Shown here: piece after piece, positions 15,349 through 21,558 of the stretch
Layout: the number at the start of each line of letters is the position of its first letter
Position numbering within the stretch: position 1 is the first letter of the stretch
Assembly: GCA_002715305.1 (NCBI GenBank)
Contig: PAYV01000038.1
Location: forward strand, 1 to 21,558
DNA length: 21,558 nucleotides
Source: Rickettsiales bacterium
GTDB taxonomy: Bacteria; Pseudomonadota; Alphaproteobacteria; Methylaequorales; Methylaequoraceae
Reading direction: 5' to 3'
Made by a program: the position numbers and the translations under genes
The notes under the pieces: model-generated
Told to the model about the DNA's origin: nothing
Seen by the model: the letters and a program-made list of their open reading frames with translations, nothing else
Databases searched by the model: none

Positions 15349-15424
15349 GGGCGGATAGCTCAGCTGGGAGAGCAATTGCTCGACACGCAATAGGTCGCAG
15401 GTTCGATCCCTGTTCCGCCCACCA
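15349..15424 (+). tRNA. tRNA-Val (anticodon GAC)
   Basis: A 76-nt cloverleaf with encoded CCA. The acceptor stem GGGCGGA pairs with TCCGCCC (7 bp). The D arm GCTC/GAGC has an 8-nt loop. The anticodon stem ATTGC/GCAAT is perfect and encloses TCGACAC, giving anticodon GAC at 15382-15384. The T arm GCAGG/CCTGT contains TTCGATC. The base 5' of the anticodon (position 33, 15381) is C, where nearly all tRNAs have U. The next gene starts 10 bp after the CCA, so the two may share a transcript. Confidence 0.95.
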
Positions 15425-15434
15425 TAGGATTGAA

Positions 15435-16529
15435 ATGAAAAGAAGAAAATTTTTAAATAAATCTCTTAAAAGTCTTGCTGTTGGCGGAGCATTGGCTTCA
15501 GGGCTTGCTTTTCCAAATATTTCTAAATCAAAAACAAAGCACATGTGGGTTGCTGTATCTGCTTTTGATAAAGCTGGAATTTTAGGAAGAGCATTCACAA
15601 GACTTTGTGATGAAATTACAAGAATATCTGAAGGTGAATTAAACATTAAATTATTCCATGCAAATGAACTAGTGGGAGCATTTGAATCTTTTGATGTAGT
15701 TCAAAGTGGAACTTGTCAAATGGGTTTTGGCTCGCCTTATTATTGGACTGGAAAATCACCAGCTATAGCTTTTTTATCAGGAATCCCTTTTGGGTTTAAT
15801 CAACAGGAAATGAGTGCTTGGTTTTACCATTCTGATGGTCTTAAGTTGGCTGATGAAGTTTATAATAGTTTGAACCTTAAATTTTTTCCTGCAGGAAATA
15901 CAGGCAATCAAATGGGAGGATGGTTTAATAAGGCTATTAAAGATGTAACTGATTTTAAAGGATTAAAATTTAGAATGCCAGGGCTTGGAGGTGAGGTTCT
16001 TAAAAGTTATGGAACAAATGTAGTTTTATTACCTGGCCCTGATGTAGTACCGGCAATTACCTCTGGTACTATTGATGGAACCGAGTGGATAGGACCTGCA
16101 GCAGATTTAGGTAAGGGTTTGCATAAAGTTTGTTCATATTATTATTATCCTGGCTGGCATGAACCTGGAACTTGTTTGGAAGCATTTATAAACCTTCAAT
16201 CTTGGGAAAAATTAAGTAAAAGTCTCCAAAGACTTGTAGCAACAAGTTGTGCAAGATCCAATTCATACATAGCATCAGAGTTTTTTGCGAGGAACTGTTA
16301 TGCAGTAAAAAAACTAAGAGAAGAATTTAAGGTAACTTTTATGAGATATAACGATCTGACCTTAAAAGTTCTTAAAAAAAGATCAGATGATGTAATTTCG
16401 CAAATAGCAAGTAAGAACAATTTATCAAAAAAAATATTTGATAATATTATTTCATTCAGAAAATTAGCTATTTTTTGGTCACACTACTCTGAAGCAGATT
16501 ATTTAAATGCAAGAATTCTCTCTGATTAA
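15435..16529 (+). CDS. dctP: TRAP transporter solute-binding protein, TakP-type (2-oxo acid family)
   Basis: Periplasmic substrate-binding subunit of a TRAP transporter; dctP is only the family symbol. The 364-residue product begins with a twin-arginine-like signal (MKRRKFLNKSLKSLAVGG). Several segments match the 2-oxo-acid binding protein TakP of Rhodobacter: FFPAGNTGNQMGGWF, GLKFRMPGLGGE (with the carboxylate-binding Arg), GTIDGTEWIGP (Glu-Trp of the pocket) and YYYYPGWHEPGT. A monocarboxylate 2-oxo acid such as pyruvate is therefore likelier than a C4-dicarboxylate, though lactate or other organic acids are possible. Ribosome binding site TAGGAT 7 nt before the ATG, 10 bp after the tRNA. 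The membrane subunits lie on the opposite strand, convergent, and the stop codons overlap by 4 bp. Confidence 0.92.
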   Translation: MKRRKFLNKSLKSLAVGGALASGLAFPNISKSKTKHMWVAVSAFDKAGILGRAFTRLCDEITRISEGELNIKLFHANELVGAFESFDVVQSGTCQMGFGSPYYWTGKSPAIAFLSGIPFGFNQQEMSAWFYHSDGLKLADEVYNSLNLKFFPAGNTGNQMGGWFNKAIKDVTDFKGLKFRMPGLGGEVLKSYGTNVVLLPGPDVVPAITSGTIDGTEWIGPAADLGKGLHKVCSYYYYPGWHEPGTCLEAFINLQSWEKLSKSLQRLVATSCARSNSYIASEFFARNCYAVKKLREEFKVTFMRYNDLTLKVLKKRSDDVISQIASKNNLSKKIFDNIISFRKLAIFWSHYSEADYLNARILSD

Positions 16530-17908
16530 ATTTGTTTTGGTAGCCAGGTAATAATTGAAGGAAATTTAAAAAGGACTATGAGAAGAAAGATTTGTAATAC
16601 TATATAAGGGATTACGCCTTCATAAATTTCTGAAGTTTTAATTTCACTTGGCGCAATGCCTCTAAGATAAAAAAGCGCAAAACCAAATGGAGGAGTTAAG
16701 AAACTTGTTTGCAAGTTTATAGCAAACATTAATGCAAGCCAAATAGGATCATAACCCATTGCGATCAGAGATGGCCCAACAATTGGAACAATTACAAATA
16801 CTATTTGAAAAAAATCCAAGAAAAAACCTAGTAAAAAAATAATAATCATCACAACTAACAATGAATTAAACTTTCCTCCAGGAACATTGGTGATAAAATT
16901 TTCAACAATTAAATCACCACCAAACCCTCTAAAAACTAAAGAGAATAAAGAGGCTCCAATAAGAATAAAAAATACCATTGATGTGATTTTTAAAGTTTCA
17001 TCACAGACATTTTTTAAAGTGCCAATATTTAACATTTTCTTTTTCAATGATAAAAGCATTGATCCTAAAGCTCCCAAAGAAGCAGATTCAGTAGGCGTGG
17101 CAATTCCAAAAAGAATTGAGCCTAGAACTACTACTATCAGAAAAATCGGTGGAAGAACTAAATTTAATATTTTTTTTAAGTTAATATCTGATGCTTCAAG
17201 TTCTTTGTTTAATGGAAATACCTCTGGTTTGAATTTAGAGCATAAAAAAATCCATAAAAAATATAATCCAACTAAAGCCAATCCAGGAAAAATGGCGCCT
17301 GCAAATAGATCAACACTACTAACTGGATCTGGAGCAAGATTTCCAGATATTGCCGAAGCTTGTTCATTAGCACCTTGAAAAACATCTGCTAACAGAACTA
17401 AAATAATAGAAGGTGGGATTATTTGACCCAGAGTTCCACTTGCACAAATTACTCCTGTAGAAATTTTTTTGTTATATTTCCATTTTATCATTAATGGAAG
17501 CGACAATATTCCCATGGTTACAACAGTTGCTCCAACTATTCCTGTAGAAGCTGCCATTAAAACTCCAACAATTAGGATTGAATATACTAATCCTCCTCTT
17601 TTTTTTCCCCAAATTTTACTCATGTTCTCTAATAATTCATTTGCAACTCCTGATTTTTCGAGCATGACACCCATAAAAATAAAAAGTGGTACGGCGATAA
17701 GTGTTTCGTTAGTTATGATGCTAAAGATTCTGTTAGGTAAAACACTTAGAAGAACTAGAGGAAACAAATCAAAAATATACCCAAACAAAGCTACAATAAT
17801 TGAAGTTCCTGCTAATGTCATAGCGACTGGAAATCCAGCAAGTAAAAAAATTGCTAGCATTAAAAATAATATAAACGCAAAAAATTCTTGTCCAATAATC
17901 TCAATCAT
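16526..17908 (-). CDS. dctM: TRAP transporter large permease subunit DctM-type
   Basis: Twelve- to thirteen-helix membrane subunit that carries out sodium-driven uptake. The 460-residue product is hydrophobic throughout and has family blocks GVMLEKSGVANELLENMSKI, STGIVGATVVTMGILSLP, SGTLGQIIPPSIILVLLADV, FGIATPTESASLGALGS and LQTSFLTPPFGFALFYLRG. The long form and the FYLRGIAP ending are typical of TRAP systems paired with TakP-type binding proteins. It overlaps the dctQ stop by 8 bp (ATGATTGA), implying coupling. The 3' end meets the dctP gene with both stops inside the string TTAA. Confidence 0.95.
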   Translation of the reverse strand: MIEIIGQEFFAFILFLMLAIFLLAGFPVAMTLAGTSIIVALFGYIFDLFPLVLLSVLPNRIFSIITNETLIAVPLFIFMGVMLEKSGVANELLENMSKIWGKKRGGLVYSILIVGVLMAASTGIVGATVVTMGILSLPLMIKWKYNKKISTGVICASGTLGQIIPPSIILVLLADVFQGANEQASAISGNLAPDPVSSVDLFAGAIFPGLALVGLYFLWIFLCSKFKPEVFPLNKELEASDINLKKILNLVLPPIFLIVVVLGSILFGIATPTESASLGALGSMLLSLKKKMLNIGTLKNVCDETLKITSMVFFILIGASLFSLVFRGFGGDLIVENFITNVPGGKFNSLLVVMIIIFLLGFFLDFFQIVFVIVPIVGPSLIAMGYDPIWLALMFAINLQTSFLTPPFGFALFYLRGIAPSEIKTSEIYEGVIPYIVLQIFLLIVLFKFPSIITWLPKQI

Positions 17909-18395
17909 TTTTCTTAAAGAAACTTAAAATTCTGTTTAATAGCTCGCCAAAAAGTAGTAAACCCATAAAAAAAATAAAAAACTTCAGAATAAATAGATTT
18001 GGTAAACCTCCACTTTCTTTGGAATTTTCGTTTAAGGTAAATGATCTTAAGAAGAATTCATAACCTTTGAAGATTATTATTAAACAAAATGGAATACCAA
18101 AAACAATTGAACCAAATAAATTAACAATCCTTTTCTTTTTATTGTTAAATTTTCTGTATAGTATATCTATTCTTACATGCCCGTCTTTATTTAAAGTATA
18201 AGCAATACCTAGAAGAATAAATAATGCATGTATCCAGATATATAGATCTTGCAACCAAGTAAAACCTATAGCAAAAACATATCTTAATAGGACGGAGGTT
18301 GAAACTAAAATAATTAAGATAATTATAAAATTACTTGCAAATTTACCAAAAAAATCAGTTATTTTTTGAATATTTTTCATTAAATGATTAATCAT
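17901..18395 (-). CDS. dctQ: TRAP transporter small permease subunit DctQ-type
   Basis: Four-helix membrane subunit that binds the large permease in TRAP transporters. The 164-residue product has four hydrophobic segments and the DctQ motifs VLLRYVFAIGFTWLQDLYIW and LLGIAYTLNKDGHVRIDILY (the GHVRID signature). Start: ATG 18395, or the internal ATG 18380 (MKNIQKIT), which would shorten the leader by five residues; neither has a strong ribosome binding site. It is first in dctQ-dctM and divergent from rpmJ. A TTGTCA -35-like element on the minus strand (18424-18429) overlaps that of rpmJ. Confidence 0.9.
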   Translation of the reverse strand: MINHLMKNIQKITDFFGKFASNFIIILIILVSTSVLLRYVFAIGFTWLQDLYIWIHALFILLGIAYTLNKDGHVRIDILYRKFNNKKKRIVNLFGSIVFGIPFCLIIIFKGYEFFLRSFTLNENSKESGGLPNLFILKFFIFFMGLLLFGELLNRILSFFKKND

Positions 18396-18422
18396 TTTAA
18401 GATATTAATACATTTTCTTTGA

Positions 18423-18450
18423 TTGACAAATTTTTAGAATGATTTAATTT
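18423..18450. promoter_or_regulatory. Candidate divergent promoter region for rpmJ and dctQM
   Basis: Plus strand: a perfect -35 TTGACA at 18423-18428, followed after 16 bp by a poor -10 (TAATTT). Minus strand: TTGTCA at 18429-18424 in the same bases, then 16 bp and TAATAT toward dctQ. The two -35 hexamers thus overlap on opposite strands. If the plus-strand prediction is right, the rpmJ leader is only a few bases long. The -35 boxes are convincing; the -10 boxes are not. Confidence 0.35.
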
Positions 18451-18460
18451 CAAAATAATT

Positions 18461-18586
18461 ATGAAAGTTTTAAGATCTATAAAGTCAGCAAAACAAAGAC
18501 ATAGAGATTGCCGTGTTGTTAAAAGAAAAGGCAGGCTTTATGTAATAAATAAGACTGATTCACGTTTTAAGGCAAGGCAGGGTTAA
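18461..18586 (+). CDS. rpmJ: Ribosomal protein bL36 (RpmJ), 41-aa YkgO-type
   Basis: Small 50S subunit protein, 41 residues: MKVLRSIKSAKQRHRDCRVV, followed by KRKGRLYVINKTDSRFKARQ and a final G. The RHRD-RVV-KRKGR-YVINK-RFKARQG pattern is that of the bL36 used by alphaproteobacteria. It lacks the Cys/His zinc ribbon of the classical 38-residue form and has one lone Cys (residue 17), so it should not bind zinc. No Shine-Dalgarno sequence is visible before ATG 18461. It stands alone, divergent from dctQ. Its stop overlaps the pyk stop on the other strand inside TTAA. Confidence 0.96.
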   Translation: MKVLRSIKSAKQRHRDCRVVKRKGRLYVINKTDSRFKARQG

Positions 18587-19998
18587 TTTATCCTTGCTAT
18601 TCTCAAGTTATTTGTTGAGCCAGAAACGCCAATCGGTGCTCCAGCAGTTATGACGACATAATCTCCTTTTTTAACAATTCCTTCTTTTTTGGCAAGTTCG
18701 CATGCATTGTCAATCATACCAGAAAAGCTTTTGGGTTCTACAGCATGAATTGTGTGCACTCCCCAAATAAGTGCGAGCTGTCTAGCAGTTAGCCTCTCAG
18801 GTGATAATCCAATTATTGGAACATTTGGTCTCTCCCTTGCTGCTCTTTTAGCTGTTCCACCAGATCTAGTATAAGTAAAAATTGCTTTGGCCGAAACAGT
18901 TCTAACCACTTGTGATGCGGCAGCACTTATTGCATCTGAGGTGGTTTTCTCTAGCATAATTTTTTTGCTTTCTAAGATCTGCCTATAAGAAATATCACTT
19001 TCAACTCCTCTAATGATTCTGTTCATAATTTTAACTGACTCAACAGGAAATTTTCCCGATGCTGTTTCAGCAGATAGCATTAAACAGTCTGCTGCGTCGA
19101 AAACTGCTGTTGCAACATCTGATGCCTCTGCTCTAGTTGGTGTTGGAGAATTGATCATAGAATCTAACATTTGAGTGGCAACAACTACTGGTTTACCAAA
19201 ATCTCTACAAGCTTGAACAATTCTTTTTTGAATTATAGGAACTTCTTCAGCTGGCATTTCTACACCAAGGTCACCCCTGGCAACCATTGCAGCATCGCAA
19301 ACATTTAAAATTTCGTTCATTCTTTTAATTGCAAGTGGTTTTTCGAATTTTGCCATTATTCCTGTACTATCTCCAACATAATTTTTCAAATCAATTAGAT
19401 CTTTTGCCTTTTGAACAAAAGATAAAGCAACATAATCAAGACTAAGATCAAGACAAAATTCTAAATCTTTTAAATCTTTTTTTGTAAGCGGAGAAAGCTT
19501 AAGGAAAGTTTCTGGAATATTAACTCCTTTCATGTTAGAAATTCTACCACCATTGACTACTTCGGTTTCAATTTTTTCAGATGAGACTTTGGTTACATTA
19601 AGAATTATTTTTCCATCATCAATTAAAAGTTTCTTATTTTTTTTTATTGATTTAAATATTTCAGGGTGTGGAAGAAAAACTCTTGAATTATTTCCAGGAA
19701 ATGAATTTAAATCTAATGTAAATTTTTGAGAATTTTTTAATACTGTAGAATTATCTTTAAATGACCCAATCCTTAATTTTGGTCCCTGTAAATCTCCTAA
19801 GATAGCAATTGGTCTTCCTAATCTTTTTTCATATTGACGAATATGAAAAACTTTTCTTCTATGATCTTCGTGAGTGCCATGACTAAAATTTAACCTAAAA
19901 ATATCAGCACCAGCTTGAAATAATGAGCTTATTTTTGATGGAGAAGATGATGCTGGGCCAAGAGTTGCGATTATTTTTGTATTTCTATTTCTTAACAT
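18583..19998 (-). CDS. pyk: Pyruvate kinase
   Basis: Converts phosphoenolpyruvate and ADP to pyruvate and ATP in lower glycolysis. The 471-residue product has the N-terminal TKIIATLGPASSS, substrate-site IFRLNFSHG (residues 33-41), the active-site lysine block MAKFEKPLAIKRMNEI (KFEKP in place of the usual KIEN), MVARGDLGVEMPAEEVP, and ATQMLDSMINSPTPTRAE with SDVATAVFDAADCLMLSAET, then the C-terminal allosteric-type domain ending ITAGAPIGVSGSTN. The frame stays open to 20169, but those 57 residues are unlike any pyruvate kinase and overlap the divergent gene. ATG 19998 is the family start. It converges with rpmJ, the stops overlapping. Confidence 0.97.
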   Translation of the reverse strand: MLRNRNTKIIATLGPASSSPSKISSLFQAGADIFRLNFSHGTHEDHRRKVFHIRQYEKRLGRPIAILGDLQGPKLRIGSFKDNSTVLKNSQKFTLDLNSFPGNNSRVFLPHPEIFKSIKKNKKLLIDDGKIILNVTKVSSEKIETEVVNGGRISNMKGVNIPETFLKLSPLTKKDLKDLEFCLDLSLDYVALSFVQKAKDLIDLKNYVGDSTGIMAKFEKPLAIKRMNEILNVCDAAMVARGDLGVEMPAEEVPIIQKRIVQACRDFGKPVVVATQMLDSMINSPTPTRAEASDVATAVFDAADCLMLSAETASGKFPVESVKIMNRIIRGVESDISYRQILESKKIMLEKTTSDAISAAASQVVRTVSAKAIFTYTRSGGTAKRAARERPNVPIIGLSPERLTARQLALIWGVHTIHAVEPKSFSGMIDNACELAKKEGIVKKGDYVVITAGAPIGVSGSTNNLRIARIN

Positions 19999-20085
19999 AT
20001 TTGTAAACTTACTTAAGTATAAACAAATAGAAAAAAATAAATACAGTATTTTATATTTATTAAATCTACTATCATCATAAATAAT

Positions 20086-20823
20086 GTGAATGAAATTTTT
20101 AAAAAAAATGAATTTGATAAACCAAATTTTGATAAACGCATAGTTTTTATATGCGATCATGCATCGCATAGAATTCCAAAAGAATTTGCAAATTTAGGTT
20201 TAGGAAAGAAATATTTAAAAACTCATATTAGTTGGGATATAGGGGTCAAGAAATTGTGTATAAATTTAGCTAAAAGGCTAAAACAAAGTTATTTCATGTC
20301 AAATTTTTCTAGATTAATTATTGATCCGAATAGGAATAAAAATTCAAAAGAATTAATAGTCGAAAATTCTTTTGATGTAGAAATTCCTGCAAATAAAAAT
20401 ATTTGTTTGGTTGATAAAAATAATAGAATTAAAAATATTTATGATGTGTATCATTCTAATCTTGAACAATTTGTTAAAAAAAAAATTAGTCAATCTAAGA
20501 AATTATTATTAATTTCAATTCATAGTTTCACTAAATCTGGTAAAGGGTTTGATAGGGGAATTGAAATAGGGCTACTTTGGAACAACAATATAAATTTACA
20601 GCAAAAATTGTATAAAAAATTATTAGAAAACCAAATTCATACAGGTAATAATTATCCTTACTCAGGATTTTTTTATAATTATACATTAGACAGAGTATCA
20701 AATAATGGAAAAATTGATAATTTATGTGTAGAGATAAGAAACGATTTGATTTGTGATTCAAAAGGCATTAAAAAAAAGACTAACTTACTTTGTAAAATTT
20801 TTGGAGAAATCTTAAATGAATGA
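20086..20823 (+). CDS. N-formylglutamate amidohydrolase family protein
   Basis: A 245-residue predicted zinc hydrolase of the N-formylglutamate amidohydrolase superfamily, which cleaves N-formyl or similar amide groups from acidic amino acids. Visible family motifs: VFICDHASHRIP (about residues 20-31), THISWDIGVKKL, FSRLIIDPNRN, LLLISIHSFT, RGIEIGLLWNN and, near the C-terminus, NLCVEIRNDLI. The His, Asp and Glu residues in these are the likely metal and acid ligands. The true substrate of this stand-alone subgroup is not known, so N-formylglutamate should not be taken as given; no hut genes are nearby. The start is GTG 20086 without a clear ribosome binding site. It overlaps the DUF1244 gene by 8 bp (ATGAATGA). 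Confidence 0.85.
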   Translation: MNEIFKKNEFDKPNFDKRIVFICDHASHRIPKEFANLGLGKKYLKTHISWDIGVKKLCINLAKRLKQSYFMSNFSRLIIDPNRNKNSKELIVENSFDVEIPANKNICLVDKNNRIKNIYDVYHSNLEQFVKKKISQSKKLLLISIHSFTKSGKGFDRGIEIGLLWNNNINLQQKLYKKLLENQIHTGNNYPYSGFFYNYTLDRVSNNGKIDNLCVEIRNDLICDSKGIKKKTNLLCKIFGEILNE

Positions 20824-21073
20824 AAATGAAAAAGAAATGCTACATGCTGCAACCTTTAGAAGACTTCTTAAACACTTGAGAGATAATACTGAACTTCAAA
20901 ATATTGATTTAATGGATTTAGCAGGTTTTTGTAGAAATTGTTTATCAAAATGGATGGTCGAAGAGGCTGAAAAATGTAATATTAAACTGGACTATGAAGA
21001 TGCGAGAAAAGGAATTTATGGAATGGATTACAAAGAGTGGAAAGAAAAATATCAAAAACCATTAAGTAAATGA
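20816..21073 (+). CDS. DUF1244 family protein
   Basis: A small (85-residue) helical protein with the DUF1244 signature: AATFRRLLKHLRDNTELQNI, then DLMDLAGFCRNCLSKWMVEE (residues 31-50) with its Cys-X2-Cys pair, and the C-terminal IYGMDYKEWKEKYQ. The family is common in alpha- and gammaproteobacteria and has no established function. The CxxC within a helical context could hold a metal or be redox active (inference). The start overlaps the preceding gene by 8 bp and the stop overlaps the next start (ATGA), so three genes form one tightly coupled unit. Confidence 0.9.
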   Translation: MNENEKEMLHAATFRRLLKHLRDNTELQNIDLMDLAGFCRNCLSKWMVEEAEKCNIKLDYEDARKGIYGMDYKEWKEKYQKPLSK

Positions 21074-21558
21074 GTATTTTGATTACTGGAGTTGGTGGTT
21101 TTATTGGATTCCATACTGCAAAATTTTTTTTAAAGAAAAAATTTAAGATTATTGGCGTTGATAATCTTAACAATTACTACGATGTAAAATTAAAAAATGC
21201 AAGATTAAAGCAACTAAAAAAATTCGAAGGTTTTACTTTTTTCAAAAAAGATATACAAGACAAAAAAATTTTTAATTATTTTAAAAAAGAAAAGATTAAC
21301 TGCATTATTAATCTTGCTGCACAAGCAGGAGTAAGGCATTCTTTAAAAGACCCATATACCTATATTAATTCAAATATTCTTGGTCATTTAAATTTACTTG
21401 AATTAGCTAGAGACTCTAATATTTCAAAATTTATTTATGCTAGTTCATCATCAGTTTATGGTGGAAATAAAATTTTTCCTTTTTCTATTAACCAAAGAGT
21501 TGATAATCCAATTTCATTATATGCGGCATCAAAAAAATCTACGGAATTAATTTCCGAA
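21070..21558 (+). CDS. NAD-dependent sugar epimerase, UDP-glucuronate 4-epimerase-like (partial)
   Basis: The N-terminal 163 residues of a short-chain dehydrogenase-type nucleotide-sugar epimerase; the rest lies beyond the window. The NAD-binding glycine motif LITGVGGFIGFHTA is at residues 4-17, followed by VDNLNNYYDVKLKNARLKQL, NLAAQAGVRHSLKDPYTYIN, the SSSSVYGGN segment and PISLYAASKKSTEL with the catalytic Tyr151-Lys155 pair. The NNYYDxxLKxARL and AGVRHSLxxPxxYI segments are typical of UDP-glucuronate 4-epimerases (CapI/LpsL type), which make UDP-galacturonate for surface polysaccharide; UDP-glucose 4-epimerase is less likely. It starts in the ATGA overlap with the DUF1244 gene and may lead into an envelope-sugar cluster to the right. 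Confidence 0.88.
   Translation, partial: MSILITGVGGFIGFHTAKFFLKKKFKIIGVDNLNNYYDVKLKNARLKQLKKFEGFTFFKKDIQDKKIFNYFKKEKINCIINLAAQAGVRHSLKDPYTYINSNILGHLNLLELARDSNISKFIYASSSSVYGGNKIFPFSINQRVDNPISLYAASKKSTELISE

Noticed and set aside
15308..15646. A 112-codon minus-strand frame containing AEQGSNLRPIACRAIALPAE
   Set aside because: It is the antisense translation of the tRNA-Val gene plus the start of dctP; this EQGSNLRP-type string is a well-known false protein made by reading tRNA genes backwards.
16887..17927. Plus-strand frames of 152-163 codons opposite dctM
   Set aside because: They lie antisense to a clear DctM family gene and have no recognisable features.
19999..20169. 57-residue N-terminal extension of pyruvate kinase
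   Set aside because: Hydrophobic Lys/Phe/Ile-rich residues unlike any pyruvate kinase, overlapping the divergent amidohydrolase-like gene; ATG 19998 is where the family begins.
1..21558. Mobile elements, CRISPR arrays, prophage, toxin-antitoxin or other defence genes
   Set aside because: No transposase or integrase motifs, direct-repeat arrays or terminal repeats were seen on either strand; every gap is short and lies between identified genes.

Overview
The window is a dense, AT-rich bacterial chromosome segment with very short intergenic gaps. The non-flagellar genes point to an alphaproteobacterium: a 41-residue YkgO-type ribosomal protein L36, a TakP-type TRAP transporter, and the neighbourhood pyruvate kinase / N-formylglutamate-amidohydrolase-like protein / DUF1244. 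The low GC and tight packing recall streamlined marine lineages such as those around SAR11. This placement is my inference and has not been tested phylogenetically.

Positions 1-15304 are a flagellar locus in three blocks. (1) flgB-flgC-flgD-flgE on the minus strand (4041 to 1) encode proximal rod, hook cap and an unusually long hook protein cut by the window edge. A divergent plus-strand gene (4110-5087) encodes a Lys/Glu-rich protein of unknown function. (2) A seven-gene minus-strand operon (9105 to 5157) encodes FlgP, FlgT, a small LysM protein, FlgA, the anti-sigma factor FlgM, a FlgN-like chaperone and a DUF2802-like membrane protein. (3) A plus-strand operon (9296-14455) encodes FlhA, FlhF, FlhG, the flagellar sigma factor FliA and an unrecognised protein. 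A FlgG/FlgF-like rod gene (15304 to 14456) faces it.

Regulation can be read from the DNA. I find four sites with the GG-N10-GC geometry of sigma-54 promoters. Two lie back to back between flgP and flhA. Two are superimposed in opposite directions between flgB and the Lys/Glu-rich gene and share one palindromic -12 element. Together with FliA/FlgM, FlhF/FlhG and the H-ring proteins FlgP/FlgT, this is the tiered arrangement known from Vibrio and Pseudomonas, not the usual alphaproteobacterial one. FlhF has lost its canonical G2 and G3 motifs.

From 15349 on: a tRNA-Val(GAC) gene followed 10 bp later by a TRAP solute-binding protein gene; convergent TRAP membrane subunits dctQ-dctM; rpmJ convergent with pyk; then the amidohydrolase-like gene, a DUF1244 gene and a UDP-glucuronate-4-epimerase-like gene running off the right edge. 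Three of the four convergent gene pairs have touching or overlapping stop codons. No insertion sequence, CRISPR array, rRNA or prophage was seen, and no stretch over 300 bp lacks a gene.
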